This document shows positions 51,224 to 60,328 of a stretch of DNA of 64,000 bases, in pieces. The stretch comes from Butyrivibrio sp. MB2005. GTDB lineage: Bacteria > Bacillota > Clostridia > Lachnospirales > Lachnospiraceae. How positions within the stretch are numbered: the first letter of the stretch is position 1; each line of letters starts with the position of its first letter. A program made the position numbers and the translations under genes. The DNA lies in contig NZ_AUJP01000010.1 in the NCBI RefSeq assembly GCF_000424285.1, positions 62,001-126,000 on the forward strand, read 5' to 3'. Under the pieces are notes generated by a model. It ran no database searches. It was not told the DNA's origin and saw only the letters and a list, made by a program, of their open reading frames with translations.

Positions 51224-52371
51224 AATATGAGAAAAATCGCAAACACAAATTTCATATAAAAGAAGAAGACGTCATCGGCGCTCTTGCAGAGGTGATAGGC
51301 TCCCAGGGTAAAGACACGCACTTTCTGCTCTCCTTTGATGGCGCAGTGTATGACAAATCTCTTAAATCCAGAATGGATACTATGGATTTTTGTATCTGCT
51401 TATGCCTTTCCATGCTGATACTTATCCTCACTTCACCGATCCTGCTTTTTGCTCTTCCTGAAGGACACGCCCTTGACATCGACAGGAAACACGCAGCCGA
51501 GGTTATGGCGGATTCCACTAATTACGACACTTCACTTCTGGTCAAAGGAAGCCGCGACAATACTCCTCTCTGTCTTGTTCCAACAGCTGATGGCAAAGAA
51601 GTCTACGAGAATCAATATGCTCATGTAGATGCATCCAACACTAATCAGGGCTACGTAATCATTCATTACACCGGAGAATCAGGAAAAGTTAAGCTGAGGA
51701 TCACGGGCCCGGATGAGATCACCTACACCTACGATATGGCGACGGATGGCGGAAAAGATGAGGTATTCCCTCTTCAGGCAGGTAACGGAACCTATCTGAT
51801 ATCAGTATTTGAGAACATCGAAGGTCTCCAGTACGCAACCGTATTTACCCAGGAGATAGAGGCTACGCTGGATGATGAGTTTTTACCCTTCCTCTATCCC
51901 AATCAGTACGTAACCTTTAATGCGGACAATCAGGCTATAGATTATGCCGAGTACCTGGCTTATAGCGCCAATACCGATCTCGATGTGGTGTCCAATGTTT
52001 ATAACGCACTTATCACCAGCATGACCTACGACTATCACGAAGCAGAAACCGTTGAAAGCGGATATCTTCCTGAGATCGACGAAGTTCTCACCACAGGAAA
52101 AGGAATCTGTATCGACTACGCAGTTCTGATGACAGCCATGTTAAGGAGCCAGAAAATCCCCACCAGAATGGAGGTCGGCTACGCAGGAACTGCATACCAT
52201 GCATGGCTCAGCACTTATATAAAGGACATCGGCTGGATAAACGGAATGATCCAATTTGACGGTAAAGAGTGGTCACTTATGGATCCCACCTTTGCTTCAA
52301 CCACAGATACCAAGAAACTGGCCAACTTCATCGGCGATGGAGAAAATTACAAGACAAAATATATTTATTAG
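51220..52371 (+). CDS. Membrane-anchored transglutaminase-like protein
   Basis: A 383-residue protein. A basic N-terminal cytoplasmic region of about 55 residues is followed by one membrane segment (57-80). The external part has a beta-rich region (about 140-215) and a transglutaminase-core domain with Cys297 in GKGICIDY, His327 in AYHAWL and Asp355 in LMDPTF, a full catalytic triad. Such domains cut or cross-link proteins on the cell surface, or act as peptidases. Its ATG overlaps the sigma-like stop (ATGA). Its position before the PilC gene suggests processing or cross-linking of the pilus-like fibre, which is inference. Confidence 0.88.
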   Translation: MKYEKNRKHKFHIKEEDVIGALAEVIGSQGKDTHFLLSFDGAVYDKSLKSRMDTMDFCICLCLSMLILILTSPILLFALPEGHALDIDRKHAAEVMADSTNYDTSLLVKGSRDNTPLCLVPTADGKEVYENQYAHVDASNTNQGYVIIHYTGESGKVKLRITGPDEITYTYDMATDGGKDEVFPLQAGNGTYLISVFENIEGLQYATVFTQEIEATLDDEFLPFLYPNQYVTFNADNQAIDYAEYLAYSANTDLDVVSNVYNALITSMTYDYHEAETVESGYLPEIDEVLTTGKGICIDYAVLMTAMLRSQKIPTRMEVGYAGTAYHAWLSTYIKDIGWINGMIQFDGKEWSLMDPTFASTTDTKKLANFIGDGENYKTKYIY

Positions 52372-52382
52372 GGAGACACGAT

Positions 52383-53432
52383 ATGAAAGCCTCTTCAAAG
52401 AAATTCTCAGAATATGAAATATCAGTTTTTTGCAGACAGATGGCTCTTCTTATAAAAGCAGGAATAGCCCCTGCAGAAAGCATCGAGATCATGCTTCAGG
52501 ACTTTAAGTTTGAGGGTGATGATTCGATCCTTAAGACCATTTTGCAGATACTTCATTCCGGCGAAAAATTCCACATCGCTTTGCAGATGTCAGGAGCTTT
52601 CCCCGGCTATGTGATCCATATGGTCACGATAGGCGAAGAGTCCGGAGATCTTGATCTTGTCATGGACTCCCTTGCAGATTACTACGAGCGTGAAGATACC
52701 ATCAGACAGAACATCATAGGAGCAATCTCCTATCCTCTTATCATGATCGGTATGATGCTTGTGGTTATCATTGTTCTGATCACCCGTGTACTCCCTGTAT
52801 TCGGTCAGGTTTTTGCGCAGCTTGGAACCAGCATGAACAGTTTTTCCAACTCCCTTCTCAGTATCGGAGTTACCCTAAAAAACTATTCCGCTGTTTTCAT
52901 AATCGTTCTGGCATTAAATGCAGCCCTGTGCGTATTCTTTGTTAAAACCAATAAGGGCCGTGAAGTTTTCCATAAAATAGGAATGCATATTCCGCCCATC
53001 AGAAAACTCTATGACGAGGTGGCAACCACAAGATTTGCCAACGGCATGGTTTTGACACTTTCCAGCGGCATGGATACCTACGAAGGCTTAAGGCTTGTAA
53101 GTAACCTTGTTGATTCTGAGTCAATGAGCGCCAAAATAGATACCTGTCGTTCCCTCATAGCAAACGGCAGCAGCTTTCCTGAGGCACTGCAGGCATCCGG
53201 AATCCTTAACCGCTTCTACTCCAGAATGGTTTCCATCGGTTTCACCACCGGCTCCATGGATGTCGTAATGAAGCAGATTGCCAACCGCTATGCCGAGGAA
53301 ACACAGCGCAAAATGTATGCTTTTATTGCAGTACTTGAGCCCACTCTCGTAATCATTCTCTCATTGGTAGTTGGAATGATTCTGTTATCAGTAATTCTTC
53401 CTCTTATGGGAATCATGTCATCTATAGGTTAA
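52383..53432 (+). CDS. PilC/GspF-type inner-membrane platform protein
   Basis: A 349-residue type IV pilus/type II secretion platform protein. It begins with SEYEISVFCRQMALLIKAGI and has two copies of the T2SSF fold, about 10-135 and 210-335. Membrane segments lie at about 118-140, 165-190 and 320-345. RFANGMVLTLSSGMDTYEGL and ARYAEETQRKM-type motifs are as expected. The length (349) is near the family usual of 400. It sits at the heart of the operon. No ATPase (GspE/PilB) is in the window, so one must be supplied from elsewhere. The start at 52383 follows AGGGAG; the longer frame is not plausible. Confidence 0.93.
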   Translation: MKASSKKFSEYEISVFCRQMALLIKAGIAPAESIEIMLQDFKFEGDDSILKTILQILHSGEKFHIALQMSGAFPGYVIHMVTIGEESGDLDLVMDSLADYYEREDTIRQNIIGAISYPLIMIGMMLVVIIVLITRVLPVFGQVFAQLGTSMNSFSNSLLSIGVTLKNYSAVFIIVLALNAALCVFFVKTNKGREVFHKIGMHIPPIRKLYDEVATTRFANGMVLTLSSGMDTYEGLRLVSNLVDSESMSAKIDTCRSLIANGSSFPEALQASGILNRFYSRMVSIGFTTGSMDVVMKQIANRYAEETQRKMYAFIAVLEPTLVIILSLVVGMILLSVILPLMGIMSSIG

Positions 53433-53445
53433 GTTAGGAAATTAA

Positions 53446-53802
53446 ATGGAAGAGATTTATATCGGAAAACGAGCCAACAGAATATCCGGAACCATCTCAA
53501 AGATTGGTTATACTCTTATAATCGTCGTTCTTATTTTCATATTCTGGAACGGCGTAAATGAGCTTAGCACCTCCAATATCGACAAGCAGGAAACCAGCCT
53601 GTCCGAGGCTATAGATAGGGACATAATCCAGTGCTACTGCCTTGAAGGAGTCTATCCTCCAAGTCTTGATTACCTTGAGCAGCACTATGGTCTTATCTAC
53701 GACAAGGAGCTGTTCTTTGTGGACTACAGGCCCATAGGTGCAAATATCTACCCTGACGTCACAATCATCCGCATACAGGGTGATGCAAAGAAGGATTTGT
53801 AA
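53446..53802 (+). CDS. Pilin-like protein with N-terminal membrane helix
   Basis: A 118-residue protein with one hydrophobic segment (about 20-40, GYTLIIVVLIFIFWNGVNEL) after a basic tip. The later part contains IIQCYCLEGVYPPSLDYLEQH and FVDYRPIGANIYPD. I recognise this pattern as a recurrent gene next to pilC in Lachnospiraceae, with the YPPSLDYL stretch conserved; its function is not established. It has no GFxxxE prepilin site. The start follows AGGA. Likely a minor pseudopilin or assembly protein. Confidence 0.75.
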   Translation: MEEIYIGKRANRISGTISKIGYTLIIVVLIFIFWNGVNELSTSNIDKQETSLSEAIDRDIIQCYCLEGVYPPSLDYLEQHYGLIYDKELFFVDYRPIGANIYPDVTIIRIQGDAKKDL

Positions 53803-53808
53803 TTATTT

Positions 53809-54312
53809 ATGAAAAAGGAAAGCCACGAAAGACACATAATCGATATGATCTTCGTCGTAGCTCTGCTGTTTTTGTTTGCCATGAGCGCCCTCATGCTGAT
53901 CGCCATCGGCTCAAGCATTTACAGCAGGGGTGTTTCCGTCATGCAAAAAAACTATGACAGAAGAACCGCTTATGCTTATATCACAGAAAAACTAAGACAG
54001 AACGATTCAGAGGGCAATGTTTCAACAGATACCTTCAACAAATCAGGTGCCATCCGCATCGACAGTACGGAAGGCGGAAAAGACTATGTAACCTATATCT
54101 ATGACTACGATGGCGCTCTTATGGAAATAAAAGCCAGAGCCGACGTAGAAAATCTCATGCCGGAAACCGGTCAGAAAATTATGGATATCGACAGCCTTGA
54201 GATTGATACCTTAGGAGGCGGAATTCTCCGCATAACTGTGGTATTAACCGATGGCGAAGAAATAACCTTTGTAACTTCCAAAAGGTCTGAAAAAGGACAA
54301 GTAGACGCATGA
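53809..54312 (+). CDS. DUF4860-like pilus-operon protein
   Basis: A 167-residue protein with an N-terminal membrane segment (about 10-37, MIFVVALLFLFAMSALMLIA). The soluble part starts SIYSRGVSVMQKNYDRRTAYA and has a C-terminal LEIDTLGGGILRITVVLTDG, matching DUF4860 proteins associated with these operons. It resembles the ComGF/pseudopilin type in shape. It lies six bases after the preceding gene and overlaps the next by ATGA. Ribosome-site evidence is weak, so translation may be coupled. Confidence 0.75.
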   Translation: MKKESHERHIIDMIFVVALLFLFAMSALMLIAIGSSIYSRGVSVMQKNYDRRTAYAYITEKLRQNDSEGNVSTDTFNKSGAIRIDSTEGGKDYVTYIYDYDGALMEIKARADVENLMPETGQKIMDIDSLEIDTLGGGILRITVVLTDGEEITFVTSKRSEKGQVDA

Positions 54313-54896
54313 ACAGTAATCAGCACAACAAAACAAGTCTCTTTCTTATGGAGCTCATAATAGCCATTTTGTTTTTTGCTGTTTCCAGCACTATTTGCGT
54401 GCGCCTTTTTGTGTCTGCCCATCTCCTGTCTCAGGAATCAATCGGCATAAACAATTCAGTATTGTGGGTTCAGAATCTGGCAGAGGTATTCAATGGCAAA
54501 AAAGGAAATCTTCGTGATATAGCTGACTTTTACTCAGAATCATCCGTAATCCTTGTTTCCTTTGAAGAGAATCCAGAAATCGGGACTCTGGTTATGTTTT
54601 TTGATGAAGACTGGGAAATCATTGAACTTCCCCTGAGCGATGGTGCTCCGGAGGGGGCAAAATATGAGCTTTTGCTGACAGTTTCACAGCTACCCGCTTC
54701 AGAAGTTTACAGCGACTGCGGTGGCAGCACAGCTGAATATAAAGGCAACGCCCTTAAGGGAGATATTTACATTCTAAATCTCCCGGGTGATGAGATAATC
54801 GCTGAAGCTCCTGCTCTTTCAGATCCACTTCTTATCATGTCCAGGAGCGTTGACTACTATATCGGTGACATGGAGGCAGAAACAGATGGGCCGTAA
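54309..54896 (+). CDS. Type IV pilin-like protein
   Basis: A 195-residue protein beginning MNSNQHNKTS, then LFLMELIIAILFFAVSSTIC. The segment after Ser resembles a mature prepilin start, with a Glu at +5 and a long hydrophobic helix. The -1 residue is Ser rather than Gly/Ala, so a typical prepilin peptidase may not cut it or may do so poorly. The rest is beta-rich and contains FFDEDWEIIELPLS. The ATG overlaps the preceding stop. It may be the major or minor subunit of the fibre. Confidence 0.8.
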   Translation: MNSNQHNKTSLFLMELIIAILFFAVSSTICVRLFVSAHLLSQESIGINNSVLWVQNLAEVFNGKKGNLRDIADFYSESSVILVSFEENPEIGTLVMFFDEDWEIIELPLSDGAPEGAKYELLLTVSQLPASEVYSDCGGSTAEYKGNALKGDIYILNLPGDEIIAEAPALSDPLLIMSRSVDYYIGDMEAETDGP

Positions 54897-55326
54897 TTCA
54901 ATAAATTCAACACATATAGGCGCAGCTTCCATAATGCTGATTTTCATGGTTCTGGGCCTTATATCCTTTGCCACCCTGACTCTTGTTAATTCCAGAGCGG
55001 ATTTTGTTCTTAGCAGTAAAATGAAGCAGCGCTGTAACAGCTACTATGATGCCTGTCATGAAGCCAATGCCTTCATAGCAAGAACAGGATCATCCTTAAC
55101 CAACAGTTATATGCTCTCATCTTCAGAGGATGCCTTCTACAACATGGTTGGCGCAGAAAGCTTCTCAGAGAGCTTCCCCATAAACGATACTCAGACTCTG
55201 GATATCACAATAATACCCACTTATCCGGATTCCATGGATGAGCCCGCATACAAGGTCACATCCTATCGCGTTGTCACCCATGATGACCGCATTGAGCTTG
55301 ATCAAAGACTTCCTGTAATGAAATGA
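54886..55326 (+). CDS. Small pilin-like membrane protein
   Basis: A 146-residue protein from ATG 54886, which overlaps the end of the previous gene and has GGAGG nine bases upstream (the longer frame at 54850 is ruled out). One membrane segment (about 12-33, GAASIMLIFMVLGLISFATL) is followed by RADFVLSSKMKQRCNSYYDA and a soluble tail ending IELDQRLPVMK. The hydrophobic helix and Cys/Tyr-rich start of the soluble part are similar to other pseudopilin-operon proteins. It is the last gene before a strong terminator. Confidence 0.75.
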   Translation: MGRNSINSTHIGAASIMLIFMVLGLISFATLTLVNSRADFVLSSKMKQRCNSYYDACHEANAFIARTGSSLTNSYMLSSSEDAFYNMVGAESFSESFPINDTQTLDITIIPTYPDSMDEPAYKVTSYRVVTHDDRIELDQRLPVMK

Positions 55327-55351
55327 TCAGCCCTCTAATTCTCCAAAACTA

Positions 55352-55398
55352 AAAGCCTCTGTACCTTTAGGATATTTTCCTTAAGGCACAGAGGCTTT
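55352..55398. terminator. Bidirectional terminator between pilus operon and ABC exporter
   Basis: The arms AAAGCCTCTGT and ACAGAGGCTTT, with an inner CCTTTAGGA/TCCTTAAGG pair, are followed by T-rich stretches on both strands. It ends both convergent transcripts. Confidence 0.85.
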
Positions 55399-55428
55399 AA
55401 TTTTGCTATTCTTTTTTATACTCGGGCT

Positions 55429-57366
55429 TTAAGCTGTAACCATCTCAGGCTTGTTACCGGTGTAAAGCTGATAGTAACGCTGCTTTTTAGCGATAAGCTC
55501 GTCATGGTTACCCATTTCTACGATGCGGCCCTGCTCAAGTACTACGATAACATCACTGTTCTTTACAGTGGACAGACGGTGAGCAATGACAAAGGTTGTT
55601 CTGTTACTCATGAGCTTGTCCATACCGTCCTGAACGATTTTCTCTGTACGGGTATCGATTGAGCTTGTAGCTTCATCAAGAATAAGTACAGGCGGATTGG
55701 CAATAGCCGCTCTTGCAATTGCAAGGAGCTGTCTCTGACCCTGTGAAAGATTTGCGCCATCACCTGTAAGCATGGTGTCGTACCCCTCAGGCAGACGCTT
55801 TATGAAGCTGTGGGCATTTGCAAGCTTTGCGGCTGCAACTACCTCTTCATGGGTGGCATCAAGCTTACCGTAGCGGATATTCTCCTCAACAGTACCTGTG
55901 AAAAGATGTGTATCCTGAAGTACTATGCCAAGAGATTTTCTAAGGTCAGGCTTCTTGATCTTGTTGATATTGATATTGTCATATCTGATCTTACCATCCT
56001 GAATATCGTAGAAACGGTTGATCAGATTAGTAATTGTGGTCTTACCTGCACCGGTAGATCCGACAAGTGCTATCTTCTGTCCGGGCTTAGCATGAAGCAC
56101 GATGTTGTGAAGAACCATCTTTTCATCGGTATAACCAAAGTCCACATCGTTAAATGTAACATCACCTTCCATGGGCTGATATGTGGTTGTTCCTTCAGCC
56201 TTGTGGTAATGCTTCCATGCCCAGTGTCCTGTGAATTCATCAGACTCTACAATCTTGCCATCTACCATCTTGGAATTAACCAGCATTACGTAGCCTTCAT
56301 CTGTCTCAGGCTTCTCATCAAGGAGAGCGAAAATTCTCTCAGCACCCGCAAGAGCCATGATTATACTGTTAAACTGCATGGACACCTGGTTTATAGGCAT
56401 TGAGAAATTCTTGTTGAATGTCAAAAAGCTTGCAAGTCCGCCAACTGTGAATCCAAGATACTGATTAAGAGCAATGGCACCGCCCACAATAGCACATACT
56501 ACATAGCTCAGGTTACCCAGCTGAGTATTTATAGGGCCAAGGATATTTGAAAATACGTTAGCCTTGTATGCACTCTGGAAAAGTTCTTCGTTGAGTTCGT
56601 CAAACTTCTCTATAGCCTGCTGCTCATGACAGAATACCTTAACTACCTTCTGTCCTGTCATCATCTCTTCAATATATCCGTTAAGTGTACCCAGGTTCTT
56701 CTGCTGTGCTACGAAGTTTTTACCTGAAGCGCCCGTTGCTTTTGCAGTTACAAAAAGCATGATGGCAACCATCAAGATAGTTACTATCGTAAGCGGAACA
56801 CTGAGGATTACCATTGAGATAAACACGCTGACAATAGTGATGGCACTATTGAGCATCTGAGGAATACTCATAGAGATCATCTGTCTCAGGGTATCAATAT
56901 CGTTGGTGTAGATTGACATGATATCGCCGTGAGCGTGAGTATCAAAGTATTTGATTGGAAGTGATTCCATGTGTTCAAAAAGCTCAAGTCTGAGATTCTT
57001 GAGGGTTCCCTGGCCCACATAGATCATCAGTCTGGCCTGAACAAATGCTGCAATTACGCCAAGTGCGTAGAATATTACTACCCTGCCGATAGCTCCTGCA
57101 AGAGGTCCGAAATCAGGATTCTCCTGCCCTATCATAGGGGTAATGTAGCTGTCGATAAGGGTCTTTGTGAACATAGTTCCCTGTACACTTGCAACAACCG
57201 TAAGGATGATGCAGACAACTACCAGTATCATGTGAATGCCGTAGTCTTTAAATACATAAGACATCAGCCTTTTAAATAATTTTCCTGGATTTTTTATCTT
57301 GGGTCTTGGTCCCATTCCGCGTCTTGCGCCGGGGCCTCGTACCTCTTTTACCTTCTCTTCTGCCAT
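55429..57366 (-). CDS. ABC exporter half, second subunit
   Basis: A 645-residue membrane-ATPase fusion. Six membrane helices (about 30-330) are followed by an ATPase domain with Walker A GSTGAGKTT (about 437-445), signature LSQGQRQLLAIARA and Walker B VLILDEATSSID. The signature has LSQGQ rather than LSGGQ. The N-terminus has a Lys/Arg/Pro-rich tail (KEVRGPGARRGMG). An insert of about 40 residues (GKIVESDEFTGHW) precedes the ATPase domain. It pairs with the ABC gene 54 bases upstream; the two are likely one heterodimeric multidrug- or lipid-type exporter. Substrate unknown. Confidence 0.95.
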   Translation of the reverse strand: MAEEKVKEVRGPGARRGMGPRPKIKNPGKLFKRLMSYVFKDYGIHMILVVVCIILTVVASVQGTMFTKTLIDSYITPMIGQENPDFGPLAGAIGRVVIFYALGVIAAFVQARLMIYVGQGTLKNLRLELFEHMESLPIKYFDTHAHGDIMSIYTNDIDTLRQMISMSIPQMLNSAITIVSVFISMVILSVPLTIVTILMVAIMLFVTAKATGASGKNFVAQQKNLGTLNGYIEEMMTGQKVVKVFCHEQQAIEKFDELNEELFQSAYKANVFSNILGPINTQLGNLSYVVCAIVGGAIALNQYLGFTVGGLASFLTFNKNFSMPINQVSMQFNSIIMALAGAERIFALLDEKPETDEGYVMLVNSKMVDGKIVESDEFTGHWAWKHYHKAEGTTTYQPMEGDVTFNDVDFGYTDEKMVLHNIVLHAKPGQKIALVGSTGAGKTTITNLINRFYDIQDGKIRYDNININKIKKPDLRKSLGIVLQDTHLFTGTVEENIRYGKLDATHEEVVAAAKLANAHSFIKRLPEGYDTMLTGDGANLSQGQRQLLAIARAAIANPPVLILDEATSSIDTRTEKIVQDGMDKLMSNRTTFVIAHRLSTVKNSDVIVVLEQGRIVEMGNHDELIAKKQRYYQLYTGNKPEMVTA

Positions 57367-57420
57367 GTGGAAATTCCTCCTATGTAAACAATGAAGTAAT
57401 GATTATCTCGCAGGTTCCTA

Positions 57421-59169
57421 TCAGCTTGGCTCATCAAAATCAGCATCGCCGCTGCTGCCAACCTGGGATTCATAAACTTCCTTGTAAATCTCATTGTTCT
57501 TAACAAGCTCATCATGTGTTCCAAATCCGTTAACCTTACCATCATCCATAACAATGATTCGGTCGCACTCCTGAACACTGGAAATTCTCTGTGCGATAAT
57601 AAGCTTGGTTGTACCGGGGATTTCCTCCGCAAAAGCCTTTCTTATCTTGGCATCTGTAGCTGTATCAACAGCACTTGTAGAATCATCCAGGATAAGGATC
57701 TTGGGCTTTTTAAGAAGAGCTCTTGCTATACAAAGTCTCTGTCTCTGTCCGCCTGATACGTTTGTTCCGCCCTGTTCTATAACTGTGTTGTAACCGTCAG
57801 GGAATCTCTCTATAAACTCATCTGCGCAGGCAAGCTTGCAGGCTCTCTTAATCTCTTCCTCGCTTGCATTTGCATCGCCCCAGCGAAGGTTATCGTAGAT
57901 TGTTCCGCTAAAGAGGACGTTTTTCTGAAGAACTACGGATACCTGATTTCTAAGAGCTTCCATATCGTAGTCTCTTACGTCAACTCCGCCTACCTTGATG
58001 CTTCCCTTGGTGACATCGTAAAGTCTGCTTATAAGGTTAACAAGAGATGATTTTGCAGAACCTGTTCCACCGATGATTCCGATGGTCTCGCCGGATTTGA
58101 TACTTATGTTTATATCCTTAAGTACAGGCTCCTCTGAATCGCTTGAATATGCAAAATCAACATGCTCAAAGTCAATGCTTCCATCCTTAACTTCCATAAT
58201 GGGATCAGAAGGATTGCCAAGGCTTGTCTTTTCATCTATAACCTCTGCAATTCTCTTGGCACTTGCCTGTGACATTGTAACCATTACGAAGATCATGGAG
58301 AGCATCATAAGGCTCATGAGGATGTTCATACAGTAGGTAAGAAGACTCATCATCTCACCTGTAGTAAGCTCTCCTGCAACTATCATGTGCGCACCCACCC
58401 AGCTTATAAGAAGGATGCAGGCATATACGGTACCTGTCATGATAGGGCTGTTCAGTGTAACGATTTTCTCTGCTCTTACAAACATCTCGTAGATATTAAG
58501 AGCAGCTATCTTGAATTTATTGTTTTCATACTCTTCACGAACGTATGCCTTAACTACTCTGATAGCTGATACGTTCTCCTGAACGCTTTCATTAAGGCTG
58601 TCGTACTTTTCAAATACCTGCTTAAAGTACTTGGTGGCATTATTCATGATGAACACTATTACTATGCCAAGAAAAATTACAGCAACCAGATAAATGCTTG
58701 CAAGCTTTGCGCTGATGATAAATGACATCACCATTGCTACGATCATGGAAGCTGGCGCTCTCATTGCCATACGAAGTATCATCTGGAATGCGTTCTGAAT
58801 GTTCGTTACATCTGTTGTAAGTCTTGTTACAAGACCTGAAGATGAGAACTTATCGATATTTGCAAAAGAAAATGTCTGAACGTTATCAAACATTTTTTTA
58901 CGAAGGTTGCGGGCAAAGCCTGTGGATGCCTTTGCTCCGAATACCGCGCCGCCTATACCTGATAAAAGGCCAAACAGCGCAACGAGAATCATTATGACAC
59001 CTGTCTTAACGATGTATGCCATATCCCCGCCGTTTATTCCCAGATCCACCATTCTTCCCATGAGTACAGGGATGATCATCTCAGCGATAACCTCACCTAT
59101 CATACAAATGGGAGTAAGAATACTGGGAAGTTTAAATTCATGTAATTCCCCTAAAAGTTTTTTTACCAT
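57421..59169 (-). CDS. ABC exporter half, first subunit
   Basis: A 582-residue half-transporter from ATG 59169 (the longest frame starts with TTG at 59175; AGAGG sits eight bases before this ATG). Six membrane helices precede an ATPase domain with Walker A GGTGSAKSSL, where Ala replaces the usual Gly before Lys, signature VSGGQRQRLCIARA and Walker B ILILDDSTSAVD. Here Walker B is followed by Asp instead of Glu, so this site is degenerate and hydrolysis should mainly occur at the other ATP site. That is typical of heterodimeric exporters. It is co-transcribed with the partner and lies 15 bases after DUF4317. Confidence 0.94.
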   Translation of the reverse strand: MVKKLLGELHEFKLPSILTPICMIGEVIAEMIIPVLMGRMVDLGINGGDMAYIVKTGVIMILVALFGLLSGIGGAVFGAKASTGFARNLRKKMFDNVQTFSFANIDKFSSSGLVTRLTTDVTNIQNAFQMILRMAMRAPASMIVAMVMSFIISAKLASIYLVAVIFLGIVIVFIMNNATKYFKQVFEKYDSLNESVQENVSAIRVVKAYVREEYENNKFKIAALNIYEMFVRAEKIVTLNSPIMTGTVYACILLISWVGAHMIVAGELTTGEMMSLLTYCMNILMSLMMLSMIFVMVTMSQASAKRIAEVIDEKTSLGNPSDPIMEVKDGSIDFEHVDFAYSSDSEEPVLKDINISIKSGETIGIIGGTGSAKSSLVNLISRLYDVTKGSIKVGGVDVRDYDMEALRNQVSVVLQKNVLFSGTIYDNLRWGDANASEEEIKRACKLACADEFIERFPDGYNTVIEQGGTNVSGGQRQRLCIARALLKKPKILILDDSTSAVDTATDAKIRKAFAEEIPGTTKLIIAQRISSVQECDRIIVMDDGKVNGFGTHDELVKNNEIYKEVYESQVGSSGDADFDEPS

Positions 59170-59184
59170 ACTCAAGTCCTCTCT

Positions 59185-60324
59185 TTACTGTCCCTGAAGA
59201 ATCGTCCTTACGTTAATGCCATTTACCTCGATATGATCATCTACTGCAATAACAAGGCACTGTCTTCCATCTATTATTCTGGACTCCACCAGATCTGTCC
59301 TGTCGGGATTGACCTTGATAACAACGTCCGGAGCCTTGATATCGAATTTTCTTGTGCTTGCAATGTTAGTCGCAAGAAAAGGCATCTCCTCTTCACCGGC
59401 GATCTTCTCGTAATTCTGATCAAAATATTCCATGCGCTCTTCTGATACACCGCTGTCCTTGAGAAGATGCTTAACATCCTCTTTTCCCAGTTCGAAGGGC
59501 TCATCATCGTCCTCATGATCCTCCATCATGGATGCAAGATTCTCGTGAACGTTACGCATCACATCATAATCTGCCTGATCCCCGATTGTTTCCTCGACAA
59601 GTGTATTGAAAAGGTCCTTTTGCTGGGGAGCTGACATGGGTGATCTTCCTCCAAAAAGCGCCTCCACAAACTCAGGCTGAAGATCCTCAGGCTTCTTGGT
59701 GAAGTAAAGCATATTGTGGATATCAGCATTCCTATCAATAAATGCAGGGAAAAGGAATCCCTTTGAAGGGCCGTCTACAACCCAGTCACGGAATCTGTCC
59801 TCTATCTCATTTGTCCTCTCGTTGTAGCCAAGAGCAGCCTTGGACAGGTTAACAGGACAGATGCTGCAAAGGATGTAGTCATAGATATTATCAGAGGAAT
59901 CCTCCATCTCTATTCCATCCTTAGTGATACCCGGAATATCATAAATCGCATGTACAAGGATTATTAAATAATTCTCGCCGTAGAAATAATTAGCTATTAT
60001 TTTGTCGTAGAATTCATCAATGAGTGAATCATCCTCAAGATGGCTGTCACGAAGGCGCAGCAAAAACTCCTGGGTACCACCTTCAACCTCCTGATCAACC
60101 GGGAATTCAAGACCTATAAGACTTCTTCCGAAGACACCGGAAAGAGTATGCTTGAAGATATCAAGATATTTAAACATCTCCTCTTCCGGAATAGAACCAA
60201 ACGCCTTTTTGAAAACAAGACGCTTATTTTTCTCGTAATCAACATAACACCCGCAGATGTGATCGATCGTGCATCTGTCGGGTGTGAATTGTTTACGTAT
60301 TTCAAGTACTTCTGCTTTGTTCAT
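59185..60324 (-). CDS. DUF4317 protein
   Basis: A 379-residue soluble protein of the DUF4317 family, characteristic of Lachnospiraceae and other Clostridia, with no known function. It begins MNKAEVLEIRKQFTPDRCTI, then ICGCYVDYEKNKRL, and contains YGENYLIILVHAIYD and the late SVRTILQGQ-type end NVRTILQGQ. The ATG at 60324 is favoured over the longer frame because CGGAGAG is eight bases upstream and DUF4317 members begin like this. It lies four bases after the CheC-like gene and 15 before the ABC genes, so all four are one operon. Confidence 0.88.
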   Translation of the reverse strand: MNKAEVLEIRKQFTPDRCTIDHICGCYVDYEKNKRLVFKKAFGSIPEEEMFKYLDIFKHTLSGVFGRSLIGLEFPVDQEVEGGTQEFLLRLRDSHLEDDSLIDEFYDKIIANYFYGENYLIILVHAIYDIPGITKDGIEMEDSSDNIYDYILCSICPVNLSKAALGYNERTNEIEDRFRDWVVDGPSKGFLFPAFIDRNADIHNMLYFTKKPEDLQPEFVEALFGGRSPMSAPQQKDLFNTLVEETIGDQADYDVMRNVHENLASMMEDHEDDDEPFELGKEDVKHLLKDSGVSEERMEYFDQNYEKIAGEEEMPFLATNIASTRKFDIKAPDVVIKVNPDRTDLVESRIIDGRQCLVIAVDDHIEVNGINVRTILQGQ

Positions 60325-60328
60325 TAAA

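Noticed and set aside
55810-56403. Plus-strand frame of 197 codons inside the ABC gene
   Set aside because: Antisense shadow of a well-conserved transporter.
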